This document shows, piece after piece, positions 1 to 10,901 of a stretch of 36,623 nt of DNA. A program made the position numbers and the translations under genes. The notes beneath the pieces are model-generated. The model had not been told where the DNA came from. It searched no databases and saw only the letters and a program-made list of their open reading frames with translations. The number at the start of each line of letters is the position of its first letter. Positions within the stretch are counted from its first letter, which is position 1. The DNA comes from Basidiobolus meristosporus CBS 931.73 (Eukaryota; Basidiobolomycota; Basidiobolomycetes; Basidiobolales; Basidiobolaceae): assembly GCA_002104905.1 (NCBI GenBank), contig MCFE01000781.1, forward strand, positions 1 to 36,623. Direction: 5' to 3'.

Positions 1-1251
1 CCATGTGAGAGTGGTAACGGCATAGAGTTCATTTTGGGTAGGTAGGTTGGTGTTGTAGTCTTGATAATATTGGTAGTCTTGTTTCAATAAATGGGTAACG
101 GCTCAAATCTTCAGGTAAATCTTGTAGGGTCCTAGGGAGCTTGTATGAACCCCCCACGTTGGGTGCCAAATATGTGGTGGTGTATAAGTCCAAAGGGCAA
201 AATACGGCCAACACTTCTCAAGTGTGAATGTGTGTGGGGTGTTCACTGGGTGCAATAACCTCTGGCAAAAGCTTGCTAGGAATACTGGGTCTTTTATCTA
301 ATCTAATGTGATGGGGGATAAAGCCTCAAGCTTGTCAAGGGAAAACTATTGAACTACAATCCCCAACTTAGTTGGCGTCTTAACAAAAGTTTATAATGGC
401 TTCGACGTCCTTTGAGATGACAATGTACTAAAGCTTCCAAAGTCAAAACAACTGTAAACTCCACCAACAGGGACTTGATAAGAATGCAGCTTTGACCAAT
501 AGTTACAAAGACTGAAAAGTATCTTTGCCTGTACAAGAACAAACTTGGGAAAACAAACAATATAATAAAATATACCTACTCTGAGTATTCCTCACAAGTA
601 GTGCCTCCAAGGTCAGTTGGCTGTCAGCGCGGTTTCCTGGGAGTATCGTCAGGTCTGAGTCAGAAAATAGTGGTAATAGGTAGCGGTGATCTCACTAATC
701 AATAAGTTGGAATATTGGAAGAGGGATGATTTATTTTAAGGGATAGCCTCCCTTATATACTTTTTTGCTGCTCAATTTCTTGCTAGAAAATACTTTCCGG
801 AAGTTTCCAGAAGGTAGTAGACAACCAATCATGTCTTTGTGTACTAAAAATAGCGCAAATTCTTGGCGGATTGTTCCATGAGACATAGTAGCACCTAGCC
901 AATCAGGTAGTGGTAACATGAAACCTCTGTGTCATGTGGTTGCCTCTTATGGTAGTGAGATGGGGGGATTATGAAACCAAGATGGTCACGTGACATGGGC
1001 ACTGTTGGGGTACTTGCCTTATAAGGTAACTCTCTTATCTTGGCATCTCGGCAAGGAATAAGAATAGCTTGTGCAATGGGTTAATAGTGACAAATAGTTT
1101 GTCAGGTTGCATAGTAATAATCACATAGACAAAAATAGGAAATATTGCAAATTTGGGATGATAATAATATAGGCGGGGTAAGCCTTTTTAGGGAAGTGAA
1201 CGCATAAGAATGAGCACATCTGCCTGTGGGTGTCACCGTGACCCCACTACA
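1..1251 (-). mobile_element. 5' end of an LTR retrotransposon running off the left edge
   Basis: A minus-strand LTR (173-1251) is followed, in element direction, by TATT and then a primer-binding-site-like stretch complementary to plus 154-169 (TTGGCACCCAACGTGG on the minus strand). A short leader comes next, and a candidate gag ATG lies at about 32 on the minus strand. Only the first few codons are inside the window, so the element class cannot be read. The LTR termini (TGTAGT...CCACCACA in element direction) resemble those of the 802-bp LTR family seen at 3484-4285, so the two elements are probably related. This is inferred from LTR ends and the primer-site position; no coding domain is visible. 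Confidence 0.6.
173..1251 (-). repeat. LTR, about 1.08 kb, minus orientation
   Basis: On the plus strand it starts TGTGGTGG and ends ACTACA, giving TG...CA ends. On the minus strand it has TATATAAGGGAGG near 755 followed by AATAAATCATCCC, the same promoter and leader block found in the 802-bp LTRs at 3484 and 11094. Its first 200 bases recur at 13149-13367. The right end was set by comparing the terminal motif with the 802-bp family. The target duplication cannot be tested because the other end of the element is outside the window. Confidence 0.6.
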
Positions 1252-1479
1252 GCGGTATACGGGGCATTTAAAGCTATATGTTCCTTTTGAGATGACAGAG
1301 AAGTTCCCATGAATTGGCAAGATATTGCTGAGTATCTGCTACTAATACTTGGTTGAATGCAATAATCAACTAATTTTCATTGGGAAGATTTTACTTGAGT
1401 AGACTGGGTTTTGGCTGGGTAAAGGCCAATATTTGCACCATTCAATATAGTATTAATACAAACAAGAATCAGAGCATAC

Positions 1480-2205
1480 CTATAACCTTATGGAAATTAT
1501 TGTGATGATCCCATCAAAAGGCCGTCACAGATTCCAAGTCCCATGACTAAGAGGTACTGATCCAATCTGGACACTGTGCAGAGACTGTTAAAAAATAATT
1601 GCACCCCAGATTTCACAAAAAACTTGGTCAAAATTTCTCATCTCAACAATATATTAGTGGCTTTATATTGGTACCCTGCCAATTTGCCCACTTTCTGATC
1701 CCAGATGCTCAATCACCTCCTAAACTTGTGCACATTGATTGGCTATTGCCTCTTTTTCACACTCCTTACTTCCTAACTCAACCATTTCTCTTACCTCTAT
1801 GCATATGAAATGATTTATTTCCATTGAAGCTTCAGTTGTACCTCAATTGCCAATTGTATTGACATATACAAGTCCCTATACCCTACACTAACATTGAGCC
1901 CAACCCCACACTCAACAGGTAGCTACATCAAAATCTACCATTCAATAAGTAATTCTGCTGTAATGCTCTGTTTGCATGACTCCAGTGGGAACCCAACAGC
2001 TTTATACCACTGTTCATTCACTGATTCCCACATGTCCTGGTCTTTGACCAGCACTGCAAGGTCTAGCACCTAATCTGCTAATCTTTGCAATAAACCCTTG
2101 CAATATTCAAGTGAATTTTCTTGAGCACTGCTCTTGAAGAAGTACTGCAACCACTTGGTGTGCCCATTAATGCTCCAAAATTCCAACAAAGCCTTAGCCA
2201 TGGCA
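1480..2205 (-). pseudogene. Decayed gene of unknown family, 3' part (split by the gypsy insertion)
   Basis: Read on the minus strand, 2205-1850 gives a coherent peptide with few stops, including a stretch ALLEFWSINGHTKWLQYFF and another DMWESVNEQWYKAVGFP. Below 1850 the frame decays. It joins in frame with the segment at 9770-10682 once the gypsy element and one copy of its CCCTT duplication are ignored. At least one in-frame stop (TAG near 2066) interrupts it. I do not recognise the family. It is probably a transposon-encoded protein, since it lies head to head with a decayed Tnp2-type transposase (10902 onward). Between 1252 and 1480 I see nothing. Confidence 0.45.
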
Positions 2206-2210
2206 CCCTT

Positions 2211-2584
2211 TGTGGGTTATTACTGACTGTACTTGGTGAGTGGGAGAGCTTGTAGGTCAAGTCAGTACCACTTGGTTCAGAATAGCTTCCGATAGAAGGT
2301 AGAAAGGTAATAAAGACTTGTGTTTATTTTGTCCCAAATCTCCTTGTTCTCTTGCTTGGTTCAATTGGGTAGATATATATCACTTGGGGGCTTAGATAAT
2401 AGACAATGTGATATAAAATAGGGGTGTGAACACCTTCCTATTATGGTAAGTGTTCTAACTAGATAAGGGCAGGGATAGGAGGGAGGGCACATGGGGGAAT
2501 CATAAGGAGGATACTGGGGGACTTTGGGTAGGACTCTGGGGAGAGCTCTTGGGCAAAGAGTGGGTACTGCATTTAGTACTCACA
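2211..2584 (-). repeat. 3' LTR of the gypsy element
   Basis: 374 bp, TGTGGGTT...ACTCACA on the plus strand. Its partner at 9391-9764 has the same length. The purine tract expected just upstream in element direction is weak (only GGGATA). A third copy of this LTR is the solo LTR at 11714-12100. Confidence 0.95.
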
Positions 2585-2884
2585 TATCCCAGGGGTTAAG
2601 AGGGAGCTTTGTCCTTGAAGTTCTTTTGACTAACTCGCTTCTCCAGGGTCAATTTTGTTCACAGAGCATGGGGAGTCACCATAGTACCATTGCTGGTTGT
2701 CACTTGCAAGGGGGTTGCGGGCAAATGCATGATACCATTAGGTGGCAGAGTGGGGTGCGGCTTGCGTAGCTTGAGGGATATTTTCCACAGAGCCAAATAG
2801 TTGGCAAACCATAGGGTTCTGGGTAAGTTCCTTGGGATGGTTGGAGAACAAGAAAAGGTGCAATAGCGCAATAAAGTCTTGCTT

Positions 2885-3483
2885 CTATATCTTGCAAACG
2901 TTGTCAGGGCTTGTCCTTTTTGTGTTCAATATGACGGCAGGGGACCTTTTGAAGAGGGCGTACACTTGGTTGGCAGTCACCCATTGTTGGTAACAAGTTT
3001 TTGCTTCTTCCAAGACGTATTGTAGTTCTTCTGTAGAAGCTGTGGCACAATCAAGGCGTTTTTGTACTTGCCTCATGGTTTCTACAGAGTCCGCGGCGGT
3101 TTCTTTGGCTTCTTGGAGTTGGACTTTGTACTGATTCTTGAGTTGTCCTATGGTAAACCACTGTAATAGTTGTAACACAGCAACTTGGTGGATTGCATGG
3201 GCTAACTGGCCGGTGTATTTAATCTGTTCTTGTATCTTCTCTAAGATGGTTCCTTCTTGGAAATGCGGTTTGAGATGTTTGCAAATTTCTTGGAGGAGTC
3301 CTTTGATTGGGAGTTCTACTACTGGTGCTCTTGCTGCTTGTACCAGGTCTGCATATACCTCAACAACCGTGGTACCTATCAATGGCAAGTATGCAACAAA
3401 ACAGGGGGGCTTTCAAGGTCTTGTGAGGGCGCAACAGTTGATTCCTTGTGTCTTCTGTCTGACTGTGTCCAGTATGGATACGG
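2885..3483 (-). pseudogene. Gypsy post-integrase coiled-coil ORF, 3' part
   Basis: This is the last coding part of the gypsy element, after the integrase and cut from its 5' part (4286-4605) by the nested solo LTR. About 165 residues from 3388 to 2885 read without a stop and are rich in Leu, Glu, Gln and Lys in a heptad-like pattern (for example LKNQYKVQLQEAKETAADS), which predicts a long coiled coil. No signal peptide or membrane segment is visible, so it does not look like an envelope gene. The frame between 3483 and about 3410 is shifted relative to 3388-2885; a run of seven G at 3403-3409 is the likely site of an indel. Its function is unknown; a Gag-like structural role is possible. Confidence 0.5.
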
Positions 3484-4285
3484 TGTGGTAGGGTAAACAT
3501 ACCTCCCACAGACAAGTTTATTCACATAGTCATTATGATATACTTATTCATATTTTATCTTATCAGTATTATCCCATTCTTCTTTTGCCCATATTATCAG
3601 TATTATCCCCATATGATGTTTACCCTGATTAGTTATTAGCATTTGTTATCCCAGATGTTATTCAGCTTTGTGATCAGTAGAAGTATTTATATAAGGCAAG
3701 TACCCGTGTCAGTACCTGTGACACATGACCTAGGTCTGTGTTACCATCCCTACCATTTCAATACCATATATGGTATTTCTATGTTGCACAGGTTTCAGAA
3801 CTGATTCCTGATTGGTTGAGAGTGCTGTGCCTTTTAGAACCTTCTAGGACATTCTTGGCATATTTTTAGCTCATAGTGGTGTCATCAAGAATTCCACTGA
3901 TACCTAGAATCTTCTAGAACCCTGTCATTAGTAATCACTTGGCAATCAGGAAAAGTATTTAAGGGAAAGCAATCCCTCATCAATAAATCATCCCTTCTAT
4001 CAGTAACACTTCTACCTTATTGATTAGCAGTTGATCACTGCACCTGCCTTCAACAGTACATCTCAGACCTGCCATCAAGGAGCTTTTCAGGGTAGTGCAC
4101 AAGATACACAGAGGCCTTTGGAGACACTTGGAGCACCTAGGAAGCTAGAGAAGCAGGAGCTTTTACCATAGTGACATATTGACAAAAACACCAGCAGTTT
4201 AGACACAGAGGTTATTGCACCCATCATACACCTCACACACCTTGAGTTGTGTAGCTTCTCCCAGGAGTACCTCTACACCACCACA
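3484..4285 (+). repeat. Nested solo LTR, 802 bp (LTR family 2)
   Basis: TGTGGTAG...ACCACCACA with inverted ends, inserted in the gypsy post-integrase ORF. ACGG occurs directly outside both ends (3480-3483 and 4286-4289), a 4-bp target duplication or a 5-bp one with a mismatch. In plus orientation it has AATAAATCATCCC near 3983. A second copy, itself interrupted, is at 11094-12288. Removing the LTR and one duplication rejoins the gypsy reading frame for about 17 codons. Confidence 0.8.
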
Positions 4286-6387
4286 ACGGGAATCAGTGCG
4301 GTGTCCTTCTCCTTAATGATCAAGGAACCTCCTCTTAGGTGGTATATGGTCTTCTCGGGTAGTATCTCCATGCTTTGCATTGGCGTAGGTAACTTGTCTT
4401 GTCCCTCTCTGATTGTGTCTTGTATCAATGTGACTGCTCCAGCAAACGACTCTTCATAGGTGGCTCTTGTTGCACGTAATGCTTGTACCATATCTCTCAA
4501 CACTTGCAGGTTGGTTTCGTTGTTGATATCATCTTGGTTCTTGCTGGTGGGAGGGGTATTGCCAGTTTTGGGTGAACTGTTTCCTTCTGCACTTTCCATT
4601 TGCATTCTTTTGCTCTCCCCTTTGGGGAAACTTCCTTGCGCATATCATTTGTACCTATATCAGCTAAAATCTCCTCTAATAAACCTTGTAAGTATCCTGT
4701 GTATTCCTCTATCCTTGTCCTGATAATAGTTTGATTGCACTTTGGTTTCAATGATGATCAGTGGATCATCTTGAAACAGTTTCAGATGGGCTGGCGCTAC
4801 GTTGCTGATTGTCTTGTTGTTCAGGGTAATGGTGTACTTTGGCCTGTGGTCCAAGCTAATGACGGTGCAAGGGCCAATCCATTGGGGTGTAAATTGTGGG
4901 CAAAATTTGAGGCCTGCAACGGTTTGATTGTACCACACTTTATTGCCTGGTTTCCACTTTTGTCCCGTTAGTTTCTCATTTTTGGGTGGAGGGGGAAGGT
5001 GCTTGTTGACATTTTTGAATACTTTTATGTATAGGTGGGCAATACAGTGTATCAACCTTTCTACATAGTTGTTATGTGTTGTCAAGGGGACACCTTCCAT
5101 TGTCAATCCAGCTTCTTCACGCCACTTGGGCCTTTGTCAGTACAGAACTTTGTACGGGGAGAAACCTGTTGTTTTATTTGGTATTGTGCGCATTGCTAGG
5201 AGTGTCAGTGGGAGTAGCTAGGCCCATGATTGGGGTAGTTCCCAGTGGTGCTTCTCTAGTATGCAGCAACACGTCTGGTTCATCCTCTTGGTTAATCCAT
5301 TGGTCTAGGGGTGATACGCGGCTGTGAAGACCTGTTTCACACCCATCATTTTGCACAAGTGGGCCATGGTGTTGTTCAGGAAGGAGCCATCATTGTTGGA
5401 CAGGAGTATCTGAGGATATCCGTGCTGGCATATGAGGTGTTCTAGAATGAATTGGGTGGTTGTCTTCTGGTCTTTATTTTGGATGGCTTGGGCTTCTACC
5501 CACTTTGAGAAATAATTGGTAGCAATTATTATGTATTGTTCTCCTTTCTTTGTTTTCATAAAGGGCCCAACAAAGTTGATCCCTACCCAATAGAAGGGTA
5601 GGTCAAGCGGTATTGGTGCGGTTGCCTCTATCTTTTGACTTTGGTTAAATCTTTTGCAGGTGGAGCATCTTTGTAGTGTATTCACAACATTGGTCATCAT
5701 TTTTTTCCAATAAAATGTCTTTCTTAACATCTTGTATGTTGTTAGAGGGTTAGCATGTCCTAATGACATATGTCTTTCTTGTATGATTTCTTTGCGGGCA
5801 GTTATTGGGGGTACCTCAACTCTAAACTGTCCTTGGAGGAACCATAATCAGTTTTCTTGTACTTTGTACTGACACCATTTCTTTCAAAAGTCCCTCTTCT
5901 GCTTGTTTGTAATGACGTGTTTGGGATACTTCCCTCCTCTTTTAAAGCAGATTACATCTTTGTAGTCATTGCTGACGTGTACTTGGCAAATGGGATAGCG
6001 ACTGAGGAAGTCTGCGTCTTGGTGTTTCTTGCCAGCGCAATGAATTATTTTGAAGTCATATTCTTGTAGTTGGAGGGCCCAACGTGCTAGTCAACCGGTA
6101 AAGTCTTTAGTTTTCATCAGCCAGACCAGTGCACTGTGGTCCGTTACTATCATGAATTGGTGACCATGTATGTATGTGTGGAATTGTTTAATTGAATAAA
6201 CAACAGCCAGACATTCTATCTTGGTAACGGGGTAGTGACATTTGTGTTTGTTTAACAAACAGCTCACGTAACCAATTGGGTGGAATTTGCCAGGTTGGTG
6301 GTATTGTCCCAGTATGGCGCCTATACCAGTGAGACTTCCATCACAGTTAATAAAAAATCTCGCATCCCAATTGGGAAAACATAACAC
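4286..6387 (-). pseudogene. Gypsy pol, 3' half: RNase H, integrase and start of the extra ORF
   Basis: One frame carries, in order, RNase H (6387-6091; INCDGSLTGIGAILGQ, VTDHSALVWL), an integrase zinc-binding HHCC region (about 5775-5640), the integrase core (about 5620-5270), an integrase C-terminal SH3-like part (about 4980-4800; VWYNQTVAGLKFCPQF, WIGPCTV) and then a Gln/Glu-rich segment (4605-4286). All three DDE residues are changed: INFVGP (N codon 5575-5577), SNND (N codon 5395-5397) and NGLTKRM (K codon 5287-5289). In-frame stops occur after YHP, after SWA and after VLY, and again near 4660. This frame is shifted relative to the RT frame, with the indel near 6400. The protein is dead. 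Confidence 0.9.
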
Positions 6388-6410
6388 TGGTGGTGACGTC
6401 AGGGAATGTT

Positions 6411-8351
6411 TCAGCTGATTGAATGCTCACTTTTGAGGCTCCGACCAACAAAACACTGGCCTTTTTGCGTCAATTTGTATAGGGGGGCTGCTATCATCGC
6501 AAAGTTTTTGACAAAGCGGCAATAGTAGCCGGCTAATCCTAGGAATCCCAACACTGCATTAATACCCTTTGGTGTGGGTGTATCTTGAACGGCTTTCAGG
6601 AGTGAAGTAGGTGGGTATATTCCATCTGCCAAGATCTTGTGGCCCAGGAACAACAATTTTGTATACAGGAAATGGCACTTCTTGGGATGTAGTTTGAGTT
6701 GGTTCTTGAGGAGGGCTGTCAGGATACGTTGCACGTTGTGTATATGTTCTTCTACATCGGGGGAATATATTGTGATGTTGTCCAGATACACAAGAGCGCA
6801 TTCCCATTGTAGATTTCCTAGCACCTTCTTGATCATCCTTTGGAACGTAGTGGGGGCATTGCACAAGCCAAAGGGTAGTCAGTTCCATTTGTTTAATCCA
6901 AACAATGTTATAAGAGCGGTGTTGGGTTGATCTTCTGGGGCTACTTCTACTTGCCAATACCCGGAGATTAAGTCAAGAGAGCTAAAATATTTAGCCCCAA
7001 TTAATCTGTCCAACAGGTTGTCTATTTGCGGTAGTGGATACACGTCCTTCTGGGTGACGGCATTTGATTTTTGGTAGTCAATGCAAAAGCCTTGCTTTCC
7101 ATCTTTCTTTGGAACTATCACTACGGGGGAGGCCCATGAAGACTGGCTCTCTGTAATGATATTGTCTTTCAATAAAGTTTCAACCATCTCTTTGATATAG
7201 TCCGTGTCAATTTTCAAGTTCCTATAGGCTTTTTGCTTGATGGGGTATTTGTCAGTGAGGTCAATTTGGCGATATACCCCAGGTATATGACCAATTACTT
7301 GGCTCTTAGAGAATACTCAGGCAAGCGGGCGTATTCCTTCTAGGAACTTGTCTCATAATGCAGGCGGTAGACCGGGGTCTACATCTAGTTTGGGGAGTTC
7401 TTCTTCTGGTTCCTTGTTTGTAGGTGGTCCTTGGTCGTTTCCGTCAACTTCCTCTAGGTTTAACAATAGTACTCCTCTAGGCAATGTCACCGTGTGTCGC
7501 CCGTTGTTGACCACTAAGCACTTCAGACTTTGCATTTCAAATTTCGGTGGTATCCATACTTTAGGGATTGAGATCCCTTCCAGTTGCTCGGATGCCTTTG
7601 CTGCAGTTATCATTGTTCCGCTCGTCAAATACGCTATTGGTGTCTCTAATGAGATCACCGTCTCACTGGCAGGTGGTATTTATATCACCTTTTGTGTGAT
7701 GATTGGAGACTACAATGGTTTCACTTCTTCAATTGTCACACTGTTGATACACGCCTTGCTCTCATTGGTGATATGAATCAGTGGGATACTCTTGGTATCG
7801 CACCTGAGTTCAGATGCACTGTAAAGTATATCCATCTTATGTTGGATAAACCAAATCTTGCCAATGAGTAAGTTGTTGGCAGTGACGGGTAGAACCACAA
7901 CATCTTGGTGTATTATCAAGTTGCCTAGCCAGATGGGGCAATTAGGCACCACACCTACCATTGTGTCCAGTTGGTCATTTGCTAGCCGTACTCAAATGGT
8001 GTTGTTGGGGACTATGTCTAATTTTAGACGTTTAGCTAATGACTCTGACATGATCAATGTAGAGGACCCTGTGTCAATAAGGGCAAGAATCTCTTTATTC
8101 TCTATACGTACCTTTACGTATGTACCTTTATTTGGTTTTTGCAGGACCGTCTGGTTGACATGAAGGGTTGTTATCTCCTTCAATCCCTCTATCAGTTCCT
8201 TGACTAGAGCCGGGGCAAGTCCCAGTAAATTGGTTATTGGGAGGATTGCCTTGGTTTGCTCTAGTACCTTCATTATGGGGAATAGGCCATGGGAAGACGT
8301 GCCAGCATTCTTTGTTTGTTTTAACACTTCTTCCCAAGGCTCATTCTGCAC
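6411..8351 (-). pseudogene. Gypsy pol, 5' half: protease and reverse transcriptase
   Basis: A single frame from 8351 to 6411 is broken by stops near 7989, 7708, 7350 and 6877. The protease motif ALIDTGSSTLIM is at about 8100. The RT carries SSWASPVVIVPKKDGK, DYQKSNAVTQKDVYPLPQID, FSSLDLISGYWQV, LPFGLCNAPTTFQRM and the palm motif at about 6787-6776, which reads VYLDN instead of VYLDD, so the second catalytic Asp is lost. The stop near 7989 fits CGA to TGA, and the stop before LPFGL fits TGG to TGA. The thumb region continues to the frameshift near 6411. The frame differs from gag, as is common in this class. Confidence 0.92.
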
Positions 8352-8554
8352 TTCTTCACCTAATTCCGCGTTCTTTCCTTTTGATGGAACCTCTACTACA
8401 GGTTTCTATGCCTTGTCTCTAGAAGCATCATGTTGACGCTTCTTCTTCCGCACTTTGACTGTCCTGACCAGAGGGCTTAGATTGACTGAGTCCCATTGGC
8501 CTCCTGGCAAGGGACTCTGTCTTTTGATGCCTTCTGCTCTTTTGTGTCCGGTAT

Positions 8555-9349
8555 GGCTTCTTGTCCGTACTGTTTTTCACATTTGTGAGCCCGGTGACCT
8601 ATTTCTCTACACACATAACACAGATACTGTTGTTGCAGTTGTTCCATCTTTTGGGTCAGGGCTTGTACCTGGGTCTTTAGATCTACAACAGCTTCCCAGA
8701 GTTTATCACTTTCTTTGGGGACTTCTTGGTCATTGTTGATTGAGAGTTCTTGGACCGTTTGCTGTAATTCCTCTAGCTCATGGTCTTTTGGGGAGGCAAT
8801 TTTTCCTTTCTTATGGGGGATCCCTGTCCTTCAATCATTTGTATCACTATAGGGTAGCCCCCATAGCAAGATGACCCCTTGCACTTGTTCAACCAGCTCT
8901 TGCAGCGTTTTACATCCCTGTTGTTCTTTGGATGCCCTATGTCTTATTTTGTCGTCTAAGCACATGATGTAATACCTCATGAGCTGTTGTTTGGTGATTT
9001 CATCATTCAAGAGACATAAAACTTGCTGGAGGAACAGTTCAGTGTAGGCTTCATAGCTCACACTGCTTTTCTTCCGTGAGGACAGTAGAAGGGCTTTGTA
9101 GTGGTACCCTTTGGCATATAGAAAGCATGTCTTGTAGGCTTCTTCTAGTGCATCACAGTTGTCTTTAACTGCATCTTCCAACCCATAATGCCATTGCCAT
9201 GCTGACCCTTCCATATGTCTTGCAAACTCCCTTACTTTCTTATTGTTGTCCCATCCTGCATCAACCGTAACTCTCTCAAACTTATCAAACCACTCAAGGG
9301 CTTTCTCTCTCTTTCCCTTGTATGTTTTTAGTTTGATTGTAGTAGTCAT
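8555..9349 (-). pseudogene. Gypsy gag with CCHC zinc knuckle
   Basis: The ATG at 9349 is the first after the primer site and opens MTTTIKLKTYKGKREKALEW, the start of a retrotransposon Gag domain (AWQWHYGLEDAV, SYEAYTELFLQQV, LQELVEQVQGVILLWG). The frame stops at 8831-8833 (TGA) after about 172 residues. The same frame then resumes and reaches a zinc knuckle at 8579-8620, CYVCREIGHRAHKC (CX2CX4HX4C), which packages element RNA in this class. The internal TGA therefore cuts the knuckle off Gag. Whether the stop came from CGA by CpG decay cannot be seen directly, but it fits the other lesions in this copy. Confidence 0.88.
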
Positions 9350-9368
9350 TACCTCACTTGTGCTTATT

Positions 9369-9386
9369 TCCGCAGAGACGGCACCA
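9369..9386 (-). other. Primer binding site of the gypsy element
   Basis: Directly inside the 5' LTR, after a 4-base TATT spacer, the minus strand reads TGGTGCCGTCTCTGCGGA. TGG is the complement of a tRNA CCA end. The expected primer would be a tRNA ending CAGAGACGGCACCA; I cannot name it without the genome's tRNA set. Confidence 0.6.
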
Positions 9387-9390
9387 AATA

Positions 9391-9764
9391 TGTGGGTTAT
9401 TACTGACTGTACTTGGTGAGTGGGAGAGCTTGTAGGTCAAGTCAGTACCACTTGGTTCAGAATAGCTTCCAATAGAAGGTAGCAAGGTAATAAAGACTTG
9501 TGTTTAATTTGTCCTAAATCTCCTTGTTCTCTTGCTTGGTTCAATTGGGTAGATATATATCACTTGGGGGCTTAGATAATAGACAATGTGTTATAAAATA
9601 GGGGTGTGAACACCTTCCTATTATGGTAAGTGTTCTAACTAGATAAGGGCAGGGATAGGAGGGAGGGCGTGTGGGGGAATCATAGGGAGGATACTGGGGG
9701 ACTTTGGGTAGGACTCTGGGGAGAACTCTTGGGCAAAGAGTGGGTACTGCATTTAGTACTCACA
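9391..9764 (-). repeat. 5' LTR of the gypsy element
   Basis: 374 bp, TGTGGGTT...ACTCACA on the plus strand. It adjoins the primer site on its left and the CCCTT target duplication on its right. Confidence 0.95.
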
Positions 9765-9769
9765 CCCTT

Positions 9770-10682
9770 GATCTTCTGCCTTTGATAGTCTCTGCTGTTG
9801 TTGAGTTACTTGGTTAGCATACCAATACTGTTCCAAAATTTATTTGCCTGTTTGAATCCAGGATAATGCTCATGGAGCAAGTCCAGTGCATTATGCTTGT
9901 CCTTGAGTTCTTGATGTTTACATGGTATACCAGCCTTGAGGTGATGGAATGCTAGACTTCAGACAGTCAAATGAATGTTAGCCCACTTTTCATTATGGCA
10001 CACAGTGGCTTCAGATATCTTCAATTTCTTTTGATATTTAGGCTTTGATATAATCACCACATTGTCTCCCTCCTATGCTGTGATAGGTTTTTCTCTGGGT
10101 TTTATATTTGGGTTGTTGTTCTGCTTCAAAGATTGTACAGTGTTTCTCTATTGTTACCTCCAGAAATGGCTGAATTCTTGGCTATGACATTGAGCTACTT
10201 GAGTTCCTTCATTGAAGATAAGATACTGCTTTCTCTACCTGGGTTATTGATTGCCCTTCATGTCTTATCTGCTCATCCTAGTTCTAGAATATTTCCTGAT
10301 TTCTTTGTGCCATCACATCTAATGTATCAGCATCTGCACCTAATTGCTTCATAAATGCTTTGGTACAAGCTGACAACATTCTTGCTAATATGGGTGATGG
10401 TGGTGTCATAGCAGCCACTTACTGGTCATCAACTGATGGTACTGCATTTGTTACACTCTCATCTGCCTGGGCACAACAGTCAGCTTGCAGCTCCACAGAG
10501 GTTCTCAATTGCCTACTTGACTGAGAGCCTGAGGAGTCTGCATTATTACCTTCAGTGGGCACAATGTCAACATTGCCTTTTTTGGATGTAGCCCCACTTA
10601 TTGCACTGAATGTCAAAGCAAGCAGTTGTCCAGCTGTTCTTTGGCTGCTGTCAGCTGTGAGGTTTGGTTGATAACCAGACAA
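9770..10682 (-). pseudogene. Decayed gene of unknown family, 5' part
   Basis: The candidate start ATG at 10682 opens MSGYQPNLTADSSQ and runs 87 residues to a TAA near 10419. The frame continues past it (LARMLSACTKAFMKQLGADA) with further stops, then after a frameshift near 10085 gives SKPKYQKKLKISEATVCHNE and KDKHNALDLLHEHYPGFKQA. It joins the segment at 1480-2205 across the gypsy insertion. Most stops fit C-to-T change of CAA, CAG or CGA. I do not recognise the family. It lies head to head with the Tnp2-type transposase remnant, 219 bp apart, so both may belong to one old DNA transposon. Confidence 0.45.
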
Positions 10683-10901
10683 CTTTGCTCTATTTTAAAC
10701 CAAAGAGGAAATAGTGTTACTTATACATGGGTATGTGGTACCACAACTTCATTTATAATGCTTAATATAGCAGGTCAGCATTGAATCTTACATTCATGTA
10801 GTTGCAATGTCTCAAATACAAGACTGTCTTATATTTACATGAGCATTGGCCAAAAAGTGATACAATAGCATTATGTTGTTGAAGGTCAAATTGTTTGCCC
10901 C

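Larger units (their letters stand above)
2211..9764 (-). mobile_element. Complete but dead Ty3/gypsy LTR retrotransposon
   Basis: Two 374-bp LTRs (2211-2584 and 9391-9764) are flanked by a perfect 5-bp target duplication, CCCTT at 2206-2210 and 9765-9769. Coding order on the minus strand is gag, zinc knuckle, protease, RT, RNase H, integrase, then a coiled-coil ORF. RNase H before integrase is the Ty3/gypsy order. The LTRs differ at about 10 of 374 sites by my count, so the copy is not recent. It carries an 802-bp nested solo LTR of another family (3484-4285), making the original element about 6.75 kb. The pol frame has several stops, one frameshift near 6400 and destroyed catalytic residues, so it cannot move by itself. 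Confidence 0.95.

Noticed and set aside
2885-3388. Envelope gene in the gypsy element
   Set aside because: No signal peptide, membrane segment or cysteine pattern; it looks like a coiled coil.
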